Counted from the first letter of the stretch, positions 51,378-60,512 are shown. The stretch is 64,000 bases of DNA from Mucilaginibacter sp. (GCF_028288205.1 NZ_JAQBOD010000062.1:143934-207933); one strand, 5' to 3'. Made by a program: numbers and translations. The notes: generated from the letters alone by a model not told the origin.

Positions 51378-52607
51378 ATGAGTGATTGGGTGAAAAATTA
51401 TAGAAATATGATTTGGCTGATAGCCGGAATATTTATTGGCAGCATAGCGGGAATTATATTTGGCAAAAATGCTGAAGTAGTAAAGCCGGTGGGCGATATG
51501 TTTTTAAACCTGCTTTTTGTTGCCGTTATCCCGCTTGTATTTTTTAGCATCGCCTCTGCCATTGCTAACCTGCATGGCGAGCAAAAGTTAAGCCGGATCA
51601 TGATCATTATGTCAACCGTGTTTTTATCTACTGTGCTTATTGCGGCGTTATTAACCATTGTTGCGGTGTGGATATTTCCTATTCATCAGGTAATAACCAT
51701 AACCCCCGGGTTGTTGAAACAAGGGGTAGGTAATAAACTATCTGGCGATCAGATAACACAACTATTTACTACGGGTGAATTTTACCAGTTGCTTTCCCGT
51801 AAAAACATGCTGGCCATGATAATATTCAGCATTTTAATTGGATTTGGAACATTAAGATCCGGCGAAAAGGGGCAGGATTTCCGCAGGTTCTTAAATGCCG
51901 GGAGCGAGGTGTTTGAAAATGTGTTTATTCTTATTATGAAGCTTGGCCCTGTGGGTTTAGGCGCTTATTTTGCCTACCAGGTGGCTGTATTTGGCCCATC
52001 GCTTTTTGGAACTTATGCGCATGCTATGGGGATAGGGTATGGCGTTAGCCTGTTTTATTATGCAGTTTTTTTTAGCTTATATGCTTTTATAGCCGGCGGA
52101 ATTAAAGGAATAAAAAAGTATTGGACAAACAATATTATACCTTCTGCCACAGCTGTAGGCACCTGCAGCAGTATTGCCACTATCCCTGCCAACCTGGAAG
52201 CTGCAAAGAAAATGGGCGTTTCAGACATAATTGCCGGCATAACCATACCCTTAGGCGGCACATTGCACAAAGATGGTTCGAGCGTTTCATCGATATTAAA
52301 AATGGCTGTGGTGTTTGCTATGTTTGGTAAAAGCTTTAACAGTCCTGAAATTATATTGCTGGCTCTTGGCATGACGGTACTGGTAAGTATTGTTGAAGGC
52401 GGCATACCTAATGGGGGCTATGTTGGCGAGTTGCTTTTTATATCTGCCTATGGCTTTCCGCCAGAGGCCCTGCCGCCGGCAATAATTATAGGAACATTGA
52501 TAGATCCGGTTGCTACTTTACTTAATGCAACAGGAGATACCGCGGCAGCTATGTTGATAAACAAGTTTGCTGATAAGGAAAGCTGGCTGCAGAGAATTAA
52601 CAGTTAG
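51378..52607 (+). CDS. Dicarboxylate/amino acid:cation symporter (second DAACS copy)
   Basis: The 409-residue GltP/DctA-type transporter has NMLAMIIFSILIGFGTLRSG, the TCSSIATIPANLEAAKKMGV serine loop, GGTLHKDGSSVSS and DPVATLLNATGDTAAAML. Compared with the copy at 6851 it lacks the N-terminal polar insert, and its cation- and substrate-binding segment reads LNATGD in place of SATNV. It starts an operon with a P1 peptidase (24 bases downstream) and a class IV aminotransferase, suggesting an amino-acid or peptide substrate. Confidence 0.93.
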   Translation: MSDWVKNYRNMIWLIAGIFIGSIAGIIFGKNAEVVKPVGDMFLNLLFVAVIPLVFFSIASAIANLHGEQKLSRIMIIMSTVFLSTVLIAALLTIVAVWIFPIHQVITITPGLLKQGVGNKLSGDQITQLFTTGEFYQLLSRKNMLAMIIFSILIGFGTLRSGEKGQDFRRFLNAGSEVFENVFILIMKLGPVGLGAYFAYQVAVFGPSLFGTYAHAMGIGYGVSLFYYAVFFSLYAFIAGGIKGIKKYWTNNIIPSATAVGTCSSIATIPANLEAAKKMGVSDIIAGITIPLGGTLHKDGSSVSSILKMAVVFAMFGKSFNSPEIILLALGMTVLVSIVEGGIPNGGYVGELLFISAYGFPPEALPPAIIIGTLIDPVATLLNATGDTAAAMLINKFADKESWLQRINS

Positions 52608-52631
52608 ATTTGCTATATTAGGCGCTCTTTA

Positions 52632-53774
52632 ATGGCAGCTATGAAAAAATTATTTACTTGTTTTTTTATCTTACTTACCGTTCAGTTTGCCGGGGCGCAA
52701 CACAAAAAAAGAGCGCGCGATTATGGTTTGCATTTTGGCGTTATATCCCCCGGGAAACAAAATACTATAACCGATGTGGCGGGTGTAAAAGTTGGGCATG
52801 TTACTTTAATTAAAGGCGACTCGATAAGAACAGGTGTTACTGCTATTTTGCCTTATGATGGTAATATATTTCAAAATAAAGTACCCGCAGGTATATTTAT
52901 AGGTAATGGCTTTGGTAAACTGGCAGGTACTACGCAGGTTATAGAACTGGGTAATATTGAGACCCCCATAGTTTTAACAAATACACTTAATGTTGCCGCG
53001 GGGATGGATGGTGCTATAGCGTATACACTCGGACAAAAAGGCAATGAAAAAGTACAATCGGTAAACGCGTTAGTTGGCGAAACCAATGACGGTTTCCTTA
53101 ACGATATACGCGGCACGCACGTAACTAAAGATGATGTAATAGCTGCTATTAAAAATGCAGGTGCATCAGTAGAAGAGGGTGCGGTGGGCGCGGGTACAGG
53201 TACGGTATGTTTTGGATATAAAGGCGGAATTGGAACAGCTTCACGGCTATTGCCCAAAAGCCTTGGAGGTTATACCGTAGGTGTATTGGTGCAAACAAAT
53301 TTTGGCGGTGTATTACAGATCGACGGTGTTCCGGTGGGTAAAGAGCTGGGTAAGTTTGAATTTAGCAACCAGTTAATGAACAATGTTGATGGTTCATGTA
53401 TGATGGTTGTAGCTACTGATGCACCTTTGGATAGCCGCAATTTACAACGTCTTGCCAAGCGCGCATTTATGGGCCTGGCTAAAACCGGTGGTATAGCATC
53501 CAATGGCAGTGGCGATTATGTAATTGCTTTCTCAACCGCTGCCTCAGTGCGTGTGCCTAATCAGTCTAAACAATTACAGCAAGTACAGTTATTGCAAAAT
53601 GAGGATACATCGCCGCTTTTTCTGGCGACAATTGAGGCTACAGAAGAAGCTATAATTAATTCATTATTTGCAGGTATAACCATGATTGGCAAAGGCGGAC
53701 ATAAAGTAGAAGCGCTCCCGTTAGATAAAGTAATACCTATTTTAAAAAAATATAACGCTATTAAAAGTGAGTAA
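52632..53774 (+). CDS. P1-family (DmpA-like) aminopeptidase, secreted
   Basis: The 380-residue protein has a signal peptide (to about 22, QFAGAQ). N-terminal nucleophile hydrolase of clan PB: the nucleophile is probably Ser255 in VDGSCMMVVATDAPLD, where the precursor is self-cleaved before Ser. Other marks: AVGAGTGTVCFGYKGGIGTA and GIFIGNGFGKLAG. Family members are L-aminopeptidase/D-esterases or beta-aminopeptidases. It is in an operon between a symporter and a class IV aminotransferase with an 8-base overlap downstream. A second ATG at 52641 is an equally good start. Confidence 0.93.
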   Translation: MAAMKKLFTCFFILLTVQFAGAQHKKRARDYGLHFGVISPGKQNTITDVAGVKVGHVTLIKGDSIRTGVTAILPYDGNIFQNKVPAGIFIGNGFGKLAGTTQVIELGNIETPIVLTNTLNVAAGMDGAIAYTLGQKGNEKVQSVNALVGETNDGFLNDIRGTHVTKDDVIAAIKNAGASVEEGAVGAGTGTVCFGYKGGIGTASRLLPKSLGGYTVGVLVQTNFGGVLQIDGVPVGKELGKFEFSNQLMNNVDGSCMMVVATDAPLDSRNLQRLAKRAFMGLAKTGGIASNGSGDYVIAFSTAASVRVPNQSKQLQQVQLLQNEDTSPLFLATIEATEEAIINSLFAGITMIGKGGHKVEALPLDKVIPILKKYNAIKSE

Positions 53775-54591
53775 ATACACTATTGTTAATGAAGAGTTTT
53801 TGCCGGCTGCAACAGCATCGGTATTAATTACAGACCTGGCTGTACAAAGGGGCTACGGTATTTTTGATTTTTTTAAAACGATTGATGGCGAGCCGGTTTT
53901 TGTAGAAGATCATCTTGATCGTTTCTATAATTCGGCGGCAGCCATGCGGTTACCGGTAGATAAGAGCAGGGAAGAATTAAAGAGCTTGTTGTTTACGCTC
54001 ATTAAAAAGAACGGATTGCTTGATTCGGGAATAAAAATAACGCTTACCGGCGGTTATTCTACGGATGGTTACACGTTGGCAAAACCCAATATGATTATCA
54101 CCCAGCAACCGTTAACCATAAATAAGGAACTTAATACAAGGGGTATCAAGTTAATTACCCACCCGCACCAGCGCCAGCTTGCCGAAGTTAAAACCCTTGA
54201 TTATTTGATGGCAATTTGGCTGCAGCCGTTAATTAAACAAAAAGGCGCGGATGATGTACTGTATCATAACCACGGAATGGTGAAAGAGTGCCCGCGTGCA
54301 AATTTCTTTATCGTAACACAAGATAACCAGGTGATAACCAGTGCAGACAAGATATTAAAAGGTATTGTGCGTAAACAGGTTTTAAATCTCTATATCGACG
54401 GAATAACTATCCGTGAAAAAGAAATTAGCCTGGAAGACCTAAAGCAATGTAAAGAAGCTTTTATTACCAGTTCTACAAAAAACATTTTGCCAGTTACCGA
54501 AATTGACGGACAGATAATTGGCAATGGACATGCAGGCGACGTAACTATAGCTTTAGCAGAAAAGCTAAAAGAATTTGTATTTAGCAAATGA
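53767..54591 (+). CDS. Class IV aminotransferase (D-amino-acid or branched-chain type)
   Basis: The 274-residue fold-type IV PLP enzyme has RGYGIFDFFKTIDGEPVFVE near 28-47, DHLDRFYNSAAAM, the PLP-binding Lys142 in EVKTLDYLMAIWLQPL, and ITSSTKNILPVTEIDGQIIG near 230-250. D-amino-acid aminotransferases and BCATs share this fold; aminodeoxychorismate lyase is also possible. It starts with GTG at 53767, inside the end of the P1 peptidase gene (overlap 8 bases), so it is translationally coupled. The pairing hints at D-amino-acid turnover. Confidence 0.92.
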   Translation: MSKYTIVNEEFLPAATASVLITDLAVQRGYGIFDFFKTIDGEPVFVEDHLDRFYNSAAAMRLPVDKSREELKSLLFTLIKKNGLLDSGIKITLTGGYSTDGYTLAKPNMIITQQPLTINKELNTRGIKLITHPHQRQLAEVKTLDYLMAIWLQPLIKQKGADDVLYHNHGMVKECPRANFFIVTQDNQVITSADKILKGIVRKQVLNLYIDGITIREKEISLEDLKQCKEAFITSSTKNILPVTEIDGQIIGNGHAGDVTIALAEKLKEFVFSK

Positions 54592-54724
54592 TATTAGTTG
54601 TAACTGATTCTTATGATTAACAAAGATTTAATAGTGAAAAAAGCAGGTTCAAGCTTGTAGTGGTGATCCGAATATCGTTTTTCGTGGACCTTGATTTTTT
54701 ATAAAATCTTCTTCCTAACACTCC

Positions 54725-54746
54725 TAATTAAATCCGGACTAACATG
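54725..54746. repeat. REP-like element fragment (family 3)
   Basis: AATTAAATCCGGACTAACATG matches the ends of the units at 60428-60512 and 61141-61162, all ending ATCCGGACTAACATG. See the related features downstream. Confidence 0.7.
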
Positions 54747-54851
54747 CTGAAAGTTTTTCTTACTTTGATAATTATCTTTCTATCTTTATATCAGGTGGTT
54801 ATATATCCCGTAACTTTAATTTTCGATGGATTGCCAACCCGCGCCAATTAA
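54744..54851 (+). CDS. Possible 35-residue membrane peptide
   Basis: A frame from the ATG inside a REP-like repeat encodes MLKVFLTLIIIFLSLYQVVI followed by a short polar end, one transmembrane helix. It ends 14 bases before the DUF4386 gene, suggesting a leader or chance frame. It is more AT-rich than the gene that follows. Confidence 0.25.
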   Translation: MLKVFLTLIIIFLSLYQVVIYPVTLIFDGLPTRAN

Positions 54852-54864
54852 ACTCTGATATAAA

Positions 54865-55587
54865 ATGATGGTCGACGAATCACAAAGCAAAGCAGCTAAA
54901 GTTGTTGGTTTCACTTATCTGTTTGCGCTTGTCCCGGCTATCTTCGCCGAATTCTATGTCAGGGCTCATCTGGTCGTCTTCAACAATGCCGCACAAACTG
55001 CGTTGAATATTGTGGGGCACGAAAGGCTTTTTCGCCTTGGCATTGCCAGCAATCTCGTAGTCTTCGCTGTTGATGTAGCGCTAATCACCGCTCTGTATGT
55101 GGTTTTGAAGCCGGTTAACACGCGCCTTGCCTTGCTGGCTGCAGGGTGGGGGCTGATAGAGACCACAATCCTGGTCGTCGTCACGCTGGATGACCTCGAC
55201 GTGCTGCGGATCCTGAGCGGGGCAGACTATTTGCAAGCATTCGAAATAAGCCGGTTACAGGCATTAGCGAGGCTATCGATAGGTGCGCACGACGCTACAT
55301 ATAACGTAGGTTTGATATTCGCGGGCCTTCGAAGCACCACTTTTTGTTATTTATGGTTCAGGTCCGGCTTCATCCCGCGGATATTGGCAGGCTGGGGGAT
55401 GCTTGCTTCTTTTTTGATGGGAGCATGCGCCTTTTTGTTCATCATTTTTCCCGGGCTTTCAAAGCTTGTTCCTGTGGGAATTTACGGCGGTCCTATTTTT
55501 ATTTTCGAACTAACAATGGGTTTCTGGCTGCTGTTTATGAAACTACGGCCATCCGGGGTGGCTGAGTTGGATAAAGGAAGCGGCTGA
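54865..55587 (+). CDS. DUF4386 multi-pass membrane protein, GC-rich
   Basis: The 240-residue protein has six or seven hydrophobic segments. Its start SQSKAAKVVGFTYLFALVPAI and the EFYVRAHLVV segment match the DUF4386 family of integral membrane proteins of unknown function. It is clearly richer in GC than most of the window and is followed by a second, even more GC-rich DUF4386 gene, so both were probably acquired by transfer. A REP-like repeat marks the upstream edge. Confidence 0.87.
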   Translation: MMVDESQSKAAKVVGFTYLFALVPAIFAEFYVRAHLVVFNNAAQTALNIVGHERLFRLGIASNLVVFAVDVALITALYVVLKPVNTRLALLAAGWGLIETTILVVVTLDDLDVLRILSGADYLQAFEISRLQALARLSIGAHDATYNVGLIFAGLRSTTFCYLWFRSGFIPRILAGWGMLASFLMGACAFLFIIFPGLSKLVPVGIYGGPIFIFELTMGFWLLFMKLRPSGVAELDKGSG

Positions 55588-55617
55588 ACTCAAAATCGAC
55601 TATAATTAAGAATAAAC

Positions 55618-56314
55618 ATGGAAAATCGAACTATTGAAGCTTCCCGGCAATTTTACGCGAAGGTTGCCGGCTTTACCATCCTTTTTTACATTATAGTAGG
55701 CCTTACCAGTGTGACTTTGCATAGCCGGGCAACCAGCGGCGCCGAAGGAACTGACGCAATTCTCGCGGGCATCGCCCAGCACGCGTCAGCCGTGCGGGCG
55801 ACCGTTATACTGGAGTTGCTCGAATGCTTCTCGGCCCTTGTGCTGGCTGTGACGCTGTACCGGATAACGCGCGACGAGAGCAACGAGCTGGCTATGATGG
55901 CCATGGTATGCCGCGTTTGCGAAAGCGTGCTGGCTGCGATCGGTATCCGGAGGACACTGGGACTGCTGTGGCTCGCGAAGGCTGGGGACGGGGCGGGGGG
56001 GCATGTCGCTGCAACCGCGGATGCGCTTGATGCCGGCCCAGAGCGCGATGATTGGTGCGCCCTTCTTCGCCGTGGGGACCATGATCTTCTCGTATCTCCT
56101 GCTGCGCTCACGAAGCGTACCCGCCTCACTCGCCGGGCTCGGCGTGTTCGCGTCGGTACTGCTCGTGGTAGGCTTACCCCTGCAACTTGCCGAATTCTTT
56201 AAAGGACCGCTGACTTTGTGGATGTGGGGGCCGATGTTCGCGTTCCAATTCCTGCTCGGGGTGTGGCTGCTCATAAAAGGGGTCGCAACGCAGACGCAGA
56301 GGCAACCAGCATGA
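55618..56314 (+). pseudogene. Second DUF4386 membrane protein, frameshifted at a G7 run
   Basis: The first frame (55618 onward, MENRTIEASRQFYAKVAGFT) encodes DUF4386 helices up to about residue 128, and the adjacent frame (56003-56314, GAPFFAVGTMIFSYLLLRS onward) encodes the rest. They meet at a run of seven G (55995-56001). Removing one G joins them into a 231-residue protein, near the 240 of its neighbour. GC content around 55.74-56.2 kb is very high for this window. It is either a real frameshift, a phase-variable tract or a sequencing error. Confidence 0.85.
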
Positions 56315-56394
56315 CCTTTCTGCTTTCCACTATGTTAGTTTGGATTTTCGCCCAAAGGCCAGGACTATATAAAAGGAGTGAGGGGAGAAAAGTT

Positions 56395-56428
56395 GTAAGC
56401 CTGTTTTTAAAAAAACAGGCTTACTTTT
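56395..56428 (+). terminator. Terminator after the DUF4386 pair
   Basis: The 14-bp inverted stem GTAAGCCTGTTTTT / AAAAACAGGCTTAC with TTTT following lies about 80 bases after the second DUF4386 stop. It can also serve the convergent monooxygenase gene. Confidence 0.85.
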
Positions 56429-56461
56429 GGGTTCTTTAGCAGTTGGGAAAAGAACCCAGTA

Positions 56462-56755
56462 TTATTTTACTGCAATAAGCTCAACATGCTCAATAACCGG
56501 CGCTGTTGAAAAAAGTTCAGAGGCCTTTGCCATTAACGCTTTAGCGATTTCGCCGGTAAGATGCGCGTTTCGGCCTTCCTCTGTTTCAAAAGTATCAAAT
56601 ATGCCAAATGCAGATGGGCCCAATTGCAAAGCATACCATCTATCGGTATCAGGTTCGGCCGCTGCTATAGGTAGCGCGTTTTTTAAAAAGTTCAATACTT
56701 CAGTTTCTTTGCCCGGCTTAGCTTCAAGTCTTGCAAGTAATGCAAATTTTTCCAT
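56462..56755 (-). CDS. Antibiotic biosynthesis monooxygenase (ABM) / quinol monooxygenase-like
   Basis: The 97-residue protein has the dimeric ferredoxin-like ABM fold: FALLARLEAKPGKETEVLNF, DRWYALQLGPSAFGIFDTFE (the Y/F and I-F-DTFE motif) and a C-terminal VIEHVELIAVK. YgiN-type relatives oxidise quinols and some act on aromatic polyketides. It is not linked to a biosynthetic cluster here. It is short and complete. Confidence 0.9.
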   Translation of the reverse strand: MEKFALLARLEAKPGKETEVLNFLKNALPIAAAEPDTDRWYALQLGPSAFGIFDTFETEEGRNAHLTGEIAKALMAKASELFSTAPVIEHVELIAVK

Positions 56756-56817
56756 GGTAATGTTTTTAATATTAAAAGTAGCTTTCTGCGCAATTATTGG
56801 CTTTGATCTGTCTCGCA

Positions 56818-56974
56818 GGGCAATGTCATTAAGTTAAGAGATTTGTCATCGAACATAGTGAGAGATCTATACACGGATAAGTCGCTGAACCTGCCCTGTA
56901 TAGATTTCTCTCTCGCACCTCGTTCGAAATGACATTTTTTATTGGTAAATTTCCTTAACTTAATGACATTGCCC
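56818..56974. repeat. Nested palindromic element, copy 2 of the family at 2999-3113
   Basis: A 21-bp perfect inverted repeat (56818-56838 and 56954-56974, core AATGTCATTAAGTTAA) encloses a diverged copy of the element seen at 2999-3113 (56844-56934; TGTCATCGAAC...GTTCGAAATGACA with an inner AGATCTATACAC / GTATAGATTTCT stem). The whole could form a long cruciform or RNA hairpin. It has no coding content. Confidence 0.8.
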
Positions 56975-57021
56975 GCAGGGGCCTCTATCGGGGGACGCTG
57001 CAGGACAAAGAATAAGTGATT

Positions 57022-58416
57022 TTAAACTGTCATTTTTTCGATTGTAGGTTTTATATTTTGGTTCACCCTGAATAAATTATCAGGGTCGTATTTATTCTTT
57101 ACTGTTACTAACCGTTCATAATTTTCGCCATAAGTTGCTTTTACCCGTTCTTCCCCTTCATCCATCATAAAATTCACATAAGCGCCACCTGCCGAATAGG
57201 GGTGCAACGCTTCCCAATAGGCTTTGGTCCAGGCGGTAATTTTTTCTTTATTTGCCGGGTCAGGGTCAACGCCTACTATAACCATTGCCCAGGTGGCATC
57301 GCGGTAGCTCCACGCTGTGTCTTTTTTATTTACACGCGAGGCTGCCCCATTAACCGGGTATAAGTGCATGGTTGAGAGCATTGTCGGCATCCCTTCGCCA
57401 AAAGGAAGGTGCTTTGCAATTGCCTCATCGCTAAGTTCATTTACAAAGTCGGCGCGCCAGTACCATTGTAAACCGGTGGGATAAACGGCATCGAACATGC
57501 TTTGCAATGCCGGTTGAGGTAATGGGCCAACAAAATCAAGAGCAGGTGTTTTAAAAGCGCGAATAGGTTTAAATATCGCTTCCGCTTTTTCTAATGGCCC
57601 TGTATATGCCCACACAATCCCGCACATTTTTTTCAGATGCAGGTGCTCCGGGAATGGGGGCCCTGGAGGAACAGTTAGGAACGCAAAAAAACCATTCAGA
57701 TCATCCGGCGCGTCCTTTATCAATTCGCGATACCATTTCATAACAGCCTCCGCCTCACTCATCTCATATAACATTGGCCCGCCATATACCATATCTATCG
57801 GGTGCAGTTTAAATGTGAAGGCAGTAACTACGCCAAAGTTTCCGCCACCGCCCCTTACCGCCCAAAACAAATCCTGGTTTTGATTTTCGTTTGCTGTTAT
57901 AAAACTTCCGTCGGCCAACACCATATCAACTGACAGCAGGTTATCAATACTCAATCCGTGTTTTCGTGTGAGATGACCAATACCGCCGCCCAGCGTCAAA
58001 CCGCCGACACCCGTTGTCGAAATAATTCCGCTTGGGGTGGCCATACCGAATGCATGCGTAGCATGATCCACATCGCCCCATGTACATCCTGCTCCCACTA
58101 CTGCTGATTTTGCTTGCGGGTTAACCTGGATGTATTTCATCCGCGAAAGATCGATTACTAATCCGTCATCACAAATCCCTAATCCGCCGGCGTTGTGGCC
58201 CCCGCTGCGAATGGAAAGGAGCATATTGTTTTCTCTCGCAAAATTAACCGATTGTATCACGTCTGCCACATCTGCACAATACACAATCATGCGTGGGCGC
58301 TTGCTTATCATGGCATTGTACACCTTGCAGGCATCGTTATAACCTTGATCCTGCGGTTCTATCAGGCCGCCTCTTAAGGTTGATTTAAATTCTTGAATAG
58401 AAGTTTGGTTAAGCAT
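57022..58416 (-). CDS. FAD-linked oxidoreductase, berberine-bridge (BBE) type
   Basis: The 464-residue protein has an FAD_binding_4 domain (about 40-215). It carries the bicovalent flavin set: His74 in IRSGGHNAGG and Cys111 in GAGCTWGDVD. A substrate domain and the C-terminal BBE domain (about 410-460; YGENYERLVTVKNKYDPDN, then LFRVNQNI) follow. Family members oxidise carbohydrates, alkaloids or nicotine-type amines, giving H2O2. The substrate is not known. It stands alone between a palindromic element and a repeat-rich gap. Confidence 0.92.
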   Translation of the reverse strand: MLNQTSIQEFKSTLRGGLIEPQDQGYNDACKVYNAMISKRPRMIVYCADVADVIQSVNFARENNMLLSIRSGGHNAGGLGICDDGLVIDLSRMKYIQVNPQAKSAVVGAGCTWGDVDHATHAFGMATPSGIISTTGVGGLTLGGGIGHLTRKHGLSIDNLLSVDMVLADGSFITANENQNQDLFWAVRGGGGNFGVVTAFTFKLHPIDMVYGGPMLYEMSEAEAVMKWYRELIKDAPDDLNGFFAFLTVPPGPPFPEHLHLKKMCGIVWAYTGPLEKAEAIFKPIRAFKTPALDFVGPLPQPALQSMFDAVYPTGLQWYWRADFVNELSDEAIAKHLPFGEGMPTMLSTMHLYPVNGAASRVNKKDTAWSYRDATWAMVIVGVDPDPANKEKITAWTKAYWEALHPYSAGGAYVNFMMDEGEERVKATYGENYERLVTVKNKYDPDNLFRVNQNIKPTIEKMTV

Positions 58417-58612
58417 AACACATTTATTTTAGAATACATTTAATTAATAAAACAGATTCGGTGGGAATAATGAATATGCAGGTTTGGGCAACCCCTATAG
58501 TATAGACAAGGTTAAATAAAAACGAATAAATATTTATAAGGTTTTAGCTGATGGCAGATTTAATTTTTGCGTGGAAACAAGGAGAAGTTATTAATTTATA
58601 GCGATGGTATAG

Positions 58613-58687
58613 TCCGGATTTGCAAATTTGCAATCCCGGACTTAAGCCGTTACGGATTTATAATCCGTTTGCCAAGGGATTAACATG
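58613..58687. repeat. REP-like element (family 3), full unit
   Basis: The unit TCCGGATTTGCAAATTTGCA, then ATCCCGGACTTAAGCCGTTA, CGGATTTATAATCCGTTTGCC contains two small palindromes (GGATTTGCAA.TTGCAATCC and CGGATTTATAATCCG). It recurs at 60428-60512, where the order is the same, and partly at 54725 and 61141. Confidence 0.85.
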
Positions 58688-58720
58688 GATTGACACTGTT
58701 TATTTACAGATCCGATCAGG

Positions 58721-59890
58721 TTATGATTTTTTTAATAAATTATCGATTATGGCAGACATCTTCTTTTCAAAATCATCAGAATATCCATCCACAATACTTG
58801 CTATCTTTCCTTCTTGATCGATGAAATAAAAAGTAGGAGCCGCGGTAATATGATATAATTTGGCCACATCACCACCATTAGGATACATTTGGTTTTTTAT
58901 ACGTTGATTTTTTTTAAATGCCGTAACTAATTTCTTACTATCTCTATCACTAATACTTAGTATTACAAAGTTTTTATTCATATATTTTTCATGAAGTTTA
59001 TCCAACGGTGCTAAAGTATTCATACAAGGGACGCAGCCAACAAAGAAAAAATCCAACAACACAATTTTACCTTTCATTTGTGATAATGAAGTTTTTTTAT
59101 CATCAGTATCATATAAGGTCCAATCAGGCGCGATCTTACCTGGCACAAATAAAGCAGTGTGCTCTTTAGGTTTTTCTTTAGGCGGATGAAATCCTTCAGG
59201 AATAGCAAAATAAGCTGTGTTGATATTATCCTGATCAATCTTATAATTGAAATAGCTTTCTTCTGTATAATAGTTTGTAACTTCTTTTCCAAAATCAGCA
59301 GTCCTTGATCTGGTAATTCTGCACACAGGCAAACCTGTTACCTTGTCAATAAATAGATGTATCCGTACATACAAATGATCTTTGTCAATAATGGTATCTT
59401 TAGTATTAACAATTAAATGATAACTATTTATTGAATTAAAGGTGGTATCACTTGTTTGCACAATTTTGGAGGGGTTTTTCTTTAAAAAGGTTTTTATCCA
59501 ATTTAATTCACCAAGTAACGATCGTCTAAAAATTAGTGCTTGTACTTTTCTCGTATTATAAGTACTGTCCGTAGGATTAATTGAAATTAAGTTTTTTCCA
59601 TTGTATAGGTCTGTCGCCGGAACCTTCATGTCCCCATATTTAGACTCATGTCTAAAAAAATAACCAATTTCTTTATCTTCAGGCACCTTTAATAAAACAT
59701 ATTTTTCGTTTTCTATTAAGGTATCACTAAACACTTCCTTCTGCTTATAAACATATTGATAGCTAAAGTTTTTATTGCTTTCAAGTTTATCAATAGCGTT
59801 TTGAAGTATAGCAATTTGCGCGTTCACATTTAAACCAGTTAAAATAAACGTTATGCAAATAAATGGTTTAATTAGTTTCGTGTAGGTCAT
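58721..59890 (-). CDS. TlpA-family thiol-disulfide oxidoreductase, secreted
   Basis: The 389-residue protein has a signal peptide (1-24, ending NVNAQ), a beta-rich domain of about 220 residues unlike ordinary TlpA (perhaps a carrier or LolA-like domain), then a thioredoxin-like domain (about 250-385) with the active site C286-V-P-C289 in FFFVGCVPCMNTLAPL. The motif is CxPC rather than the common CxxC of TlpA. It works in the periplasm, probably keeping cysteines reduced. A REP-like repeat lies just downstream. Confidence 0.9.
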   Translation of the reverse strand: MTYTKLIKPFICITFILTGLNVNAQIAILQNAIDKLESNKNFSYQYVYKQKEVFSDTLIENEKYVLLKVPEDKEIGYFFRHESKYGDMKVPATDLYNGKNLISINPTDSTYNTRKVQALIFRRSLLGELNWIKTFLKKNPSKIVQTSDTTFNSINSYHLIVNTKDTIIDKDHLYVRIHLFIDKVTGLPVCRITRSRTADFGKEVTNYYTEESYFNYKIDQDNINTAYFAIPEGFHPPKEKPKEHTALFVPGKIAPDWTLYDTDDKKTSLSQMKGKIVLLDFFFVGCVPCMNTLAPLDKLHEKYMNKNFVILSISDRDSKKLVTAFKKNQRIKNQMYPNGGDVAKLYHITAAPTFYFIDQEGKIASIVDGYSDDFEKKMSAIIDNLLKKS

Positions 59891-60108
59891 AATGTTGTTT
59901 TTCGTGTTAAGGCTATCACTAAATTAAACAGAATTATTAAATACAGACGTTAAATAATGTTAAGGTTAATTAAATGTGGTTAATATACCGCTGTCTGTAG
60001 TTTGCTCCACCGCTACCGCAAGTGTCCCGTGGCCGTTGTGCAACGAACCGATTAATGAACAAATAAACTAAGTTGTGCGATCATCTTTGATTACCATCTG
60101 ATTTAAAC

Positions 60109-60420
60109 TTAGTAAAAATCGGGAGCCTTAAAAGAATCTAATAAGCTTATAATAGCACACCAAAACTGATTTCCTCCATATTTGATTAACTTCTTAAGAT
60201 TGTAAGCAATTCCGGCCATAATCATGCATTTATTAGCTAGTTTTATCCCTATGGTATTTACTTTTCGTATGCCAAAGTATTCGACCAGGTTTCTGATGAT
60301 GGGTTCTACCGTACTTTTTCGTATGGTCATCATTTGCTTACCATAATCGTCCTTCATACGTTTGTGCATTTCATCAAACAACGGCCTTGTTAAAGAGTTG
60401 GTCAGCAGTTTATAGGTTGA
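60109..60420 (-). pseudogene. Transposase C-terminal fragment (IS1182-like)
   Basis: The open stretch encodes LLTNSLTRPLFDEMHKRMKD, then RKSTVEPIIRNLVEYFGIRK, VNTIGIKLANKCMIMAGIAY. The pattern matches the C-terminus of IS1182-like DDE transposases. The frame has no valid start (it begins at TAA 60421-60423) and the N-terminal about 75 % is missing. It is flanked on the right by a REP-like repeat at 60428. It cannot move by itself. Confidence 0.75.
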
Positions 60421-60427
60421 TTATGCT

Positions 60428-60512
60428 GTTAGTCCGGATTTGCAATCCCGGACTAAAGCCGTTACGGATTTATAATCCGTTTGCCCGGGGATTATAAATC
60501 CGGACTAACATG
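60428..60512. repeat. REP-like element (family 3), extended unit
   Basis: The unit starts TTAGTCCGGATTTGCAATCC, continues CGGACTAAAGCCGTTACGGA, TTTATAATCCGTTTGCCCGG and ends ATAAATCCGGACTAACATG. The two ends TTAGTCCGGATTT and AAATCCGGACTAA are inverted repeats, so the unit is a terminal-inverted-repeat mini-element. Half-units are found at 54725, 58613 and 61141. Confidence 0.88.

Noticed and set aside
55686..56274. Two long minus-strand frames in the GC-rich DUF4386 block
   Set aside because: High GC makes stop codons rare; the plus strand has recognisable DUF4386 helices in two adjoining frames.
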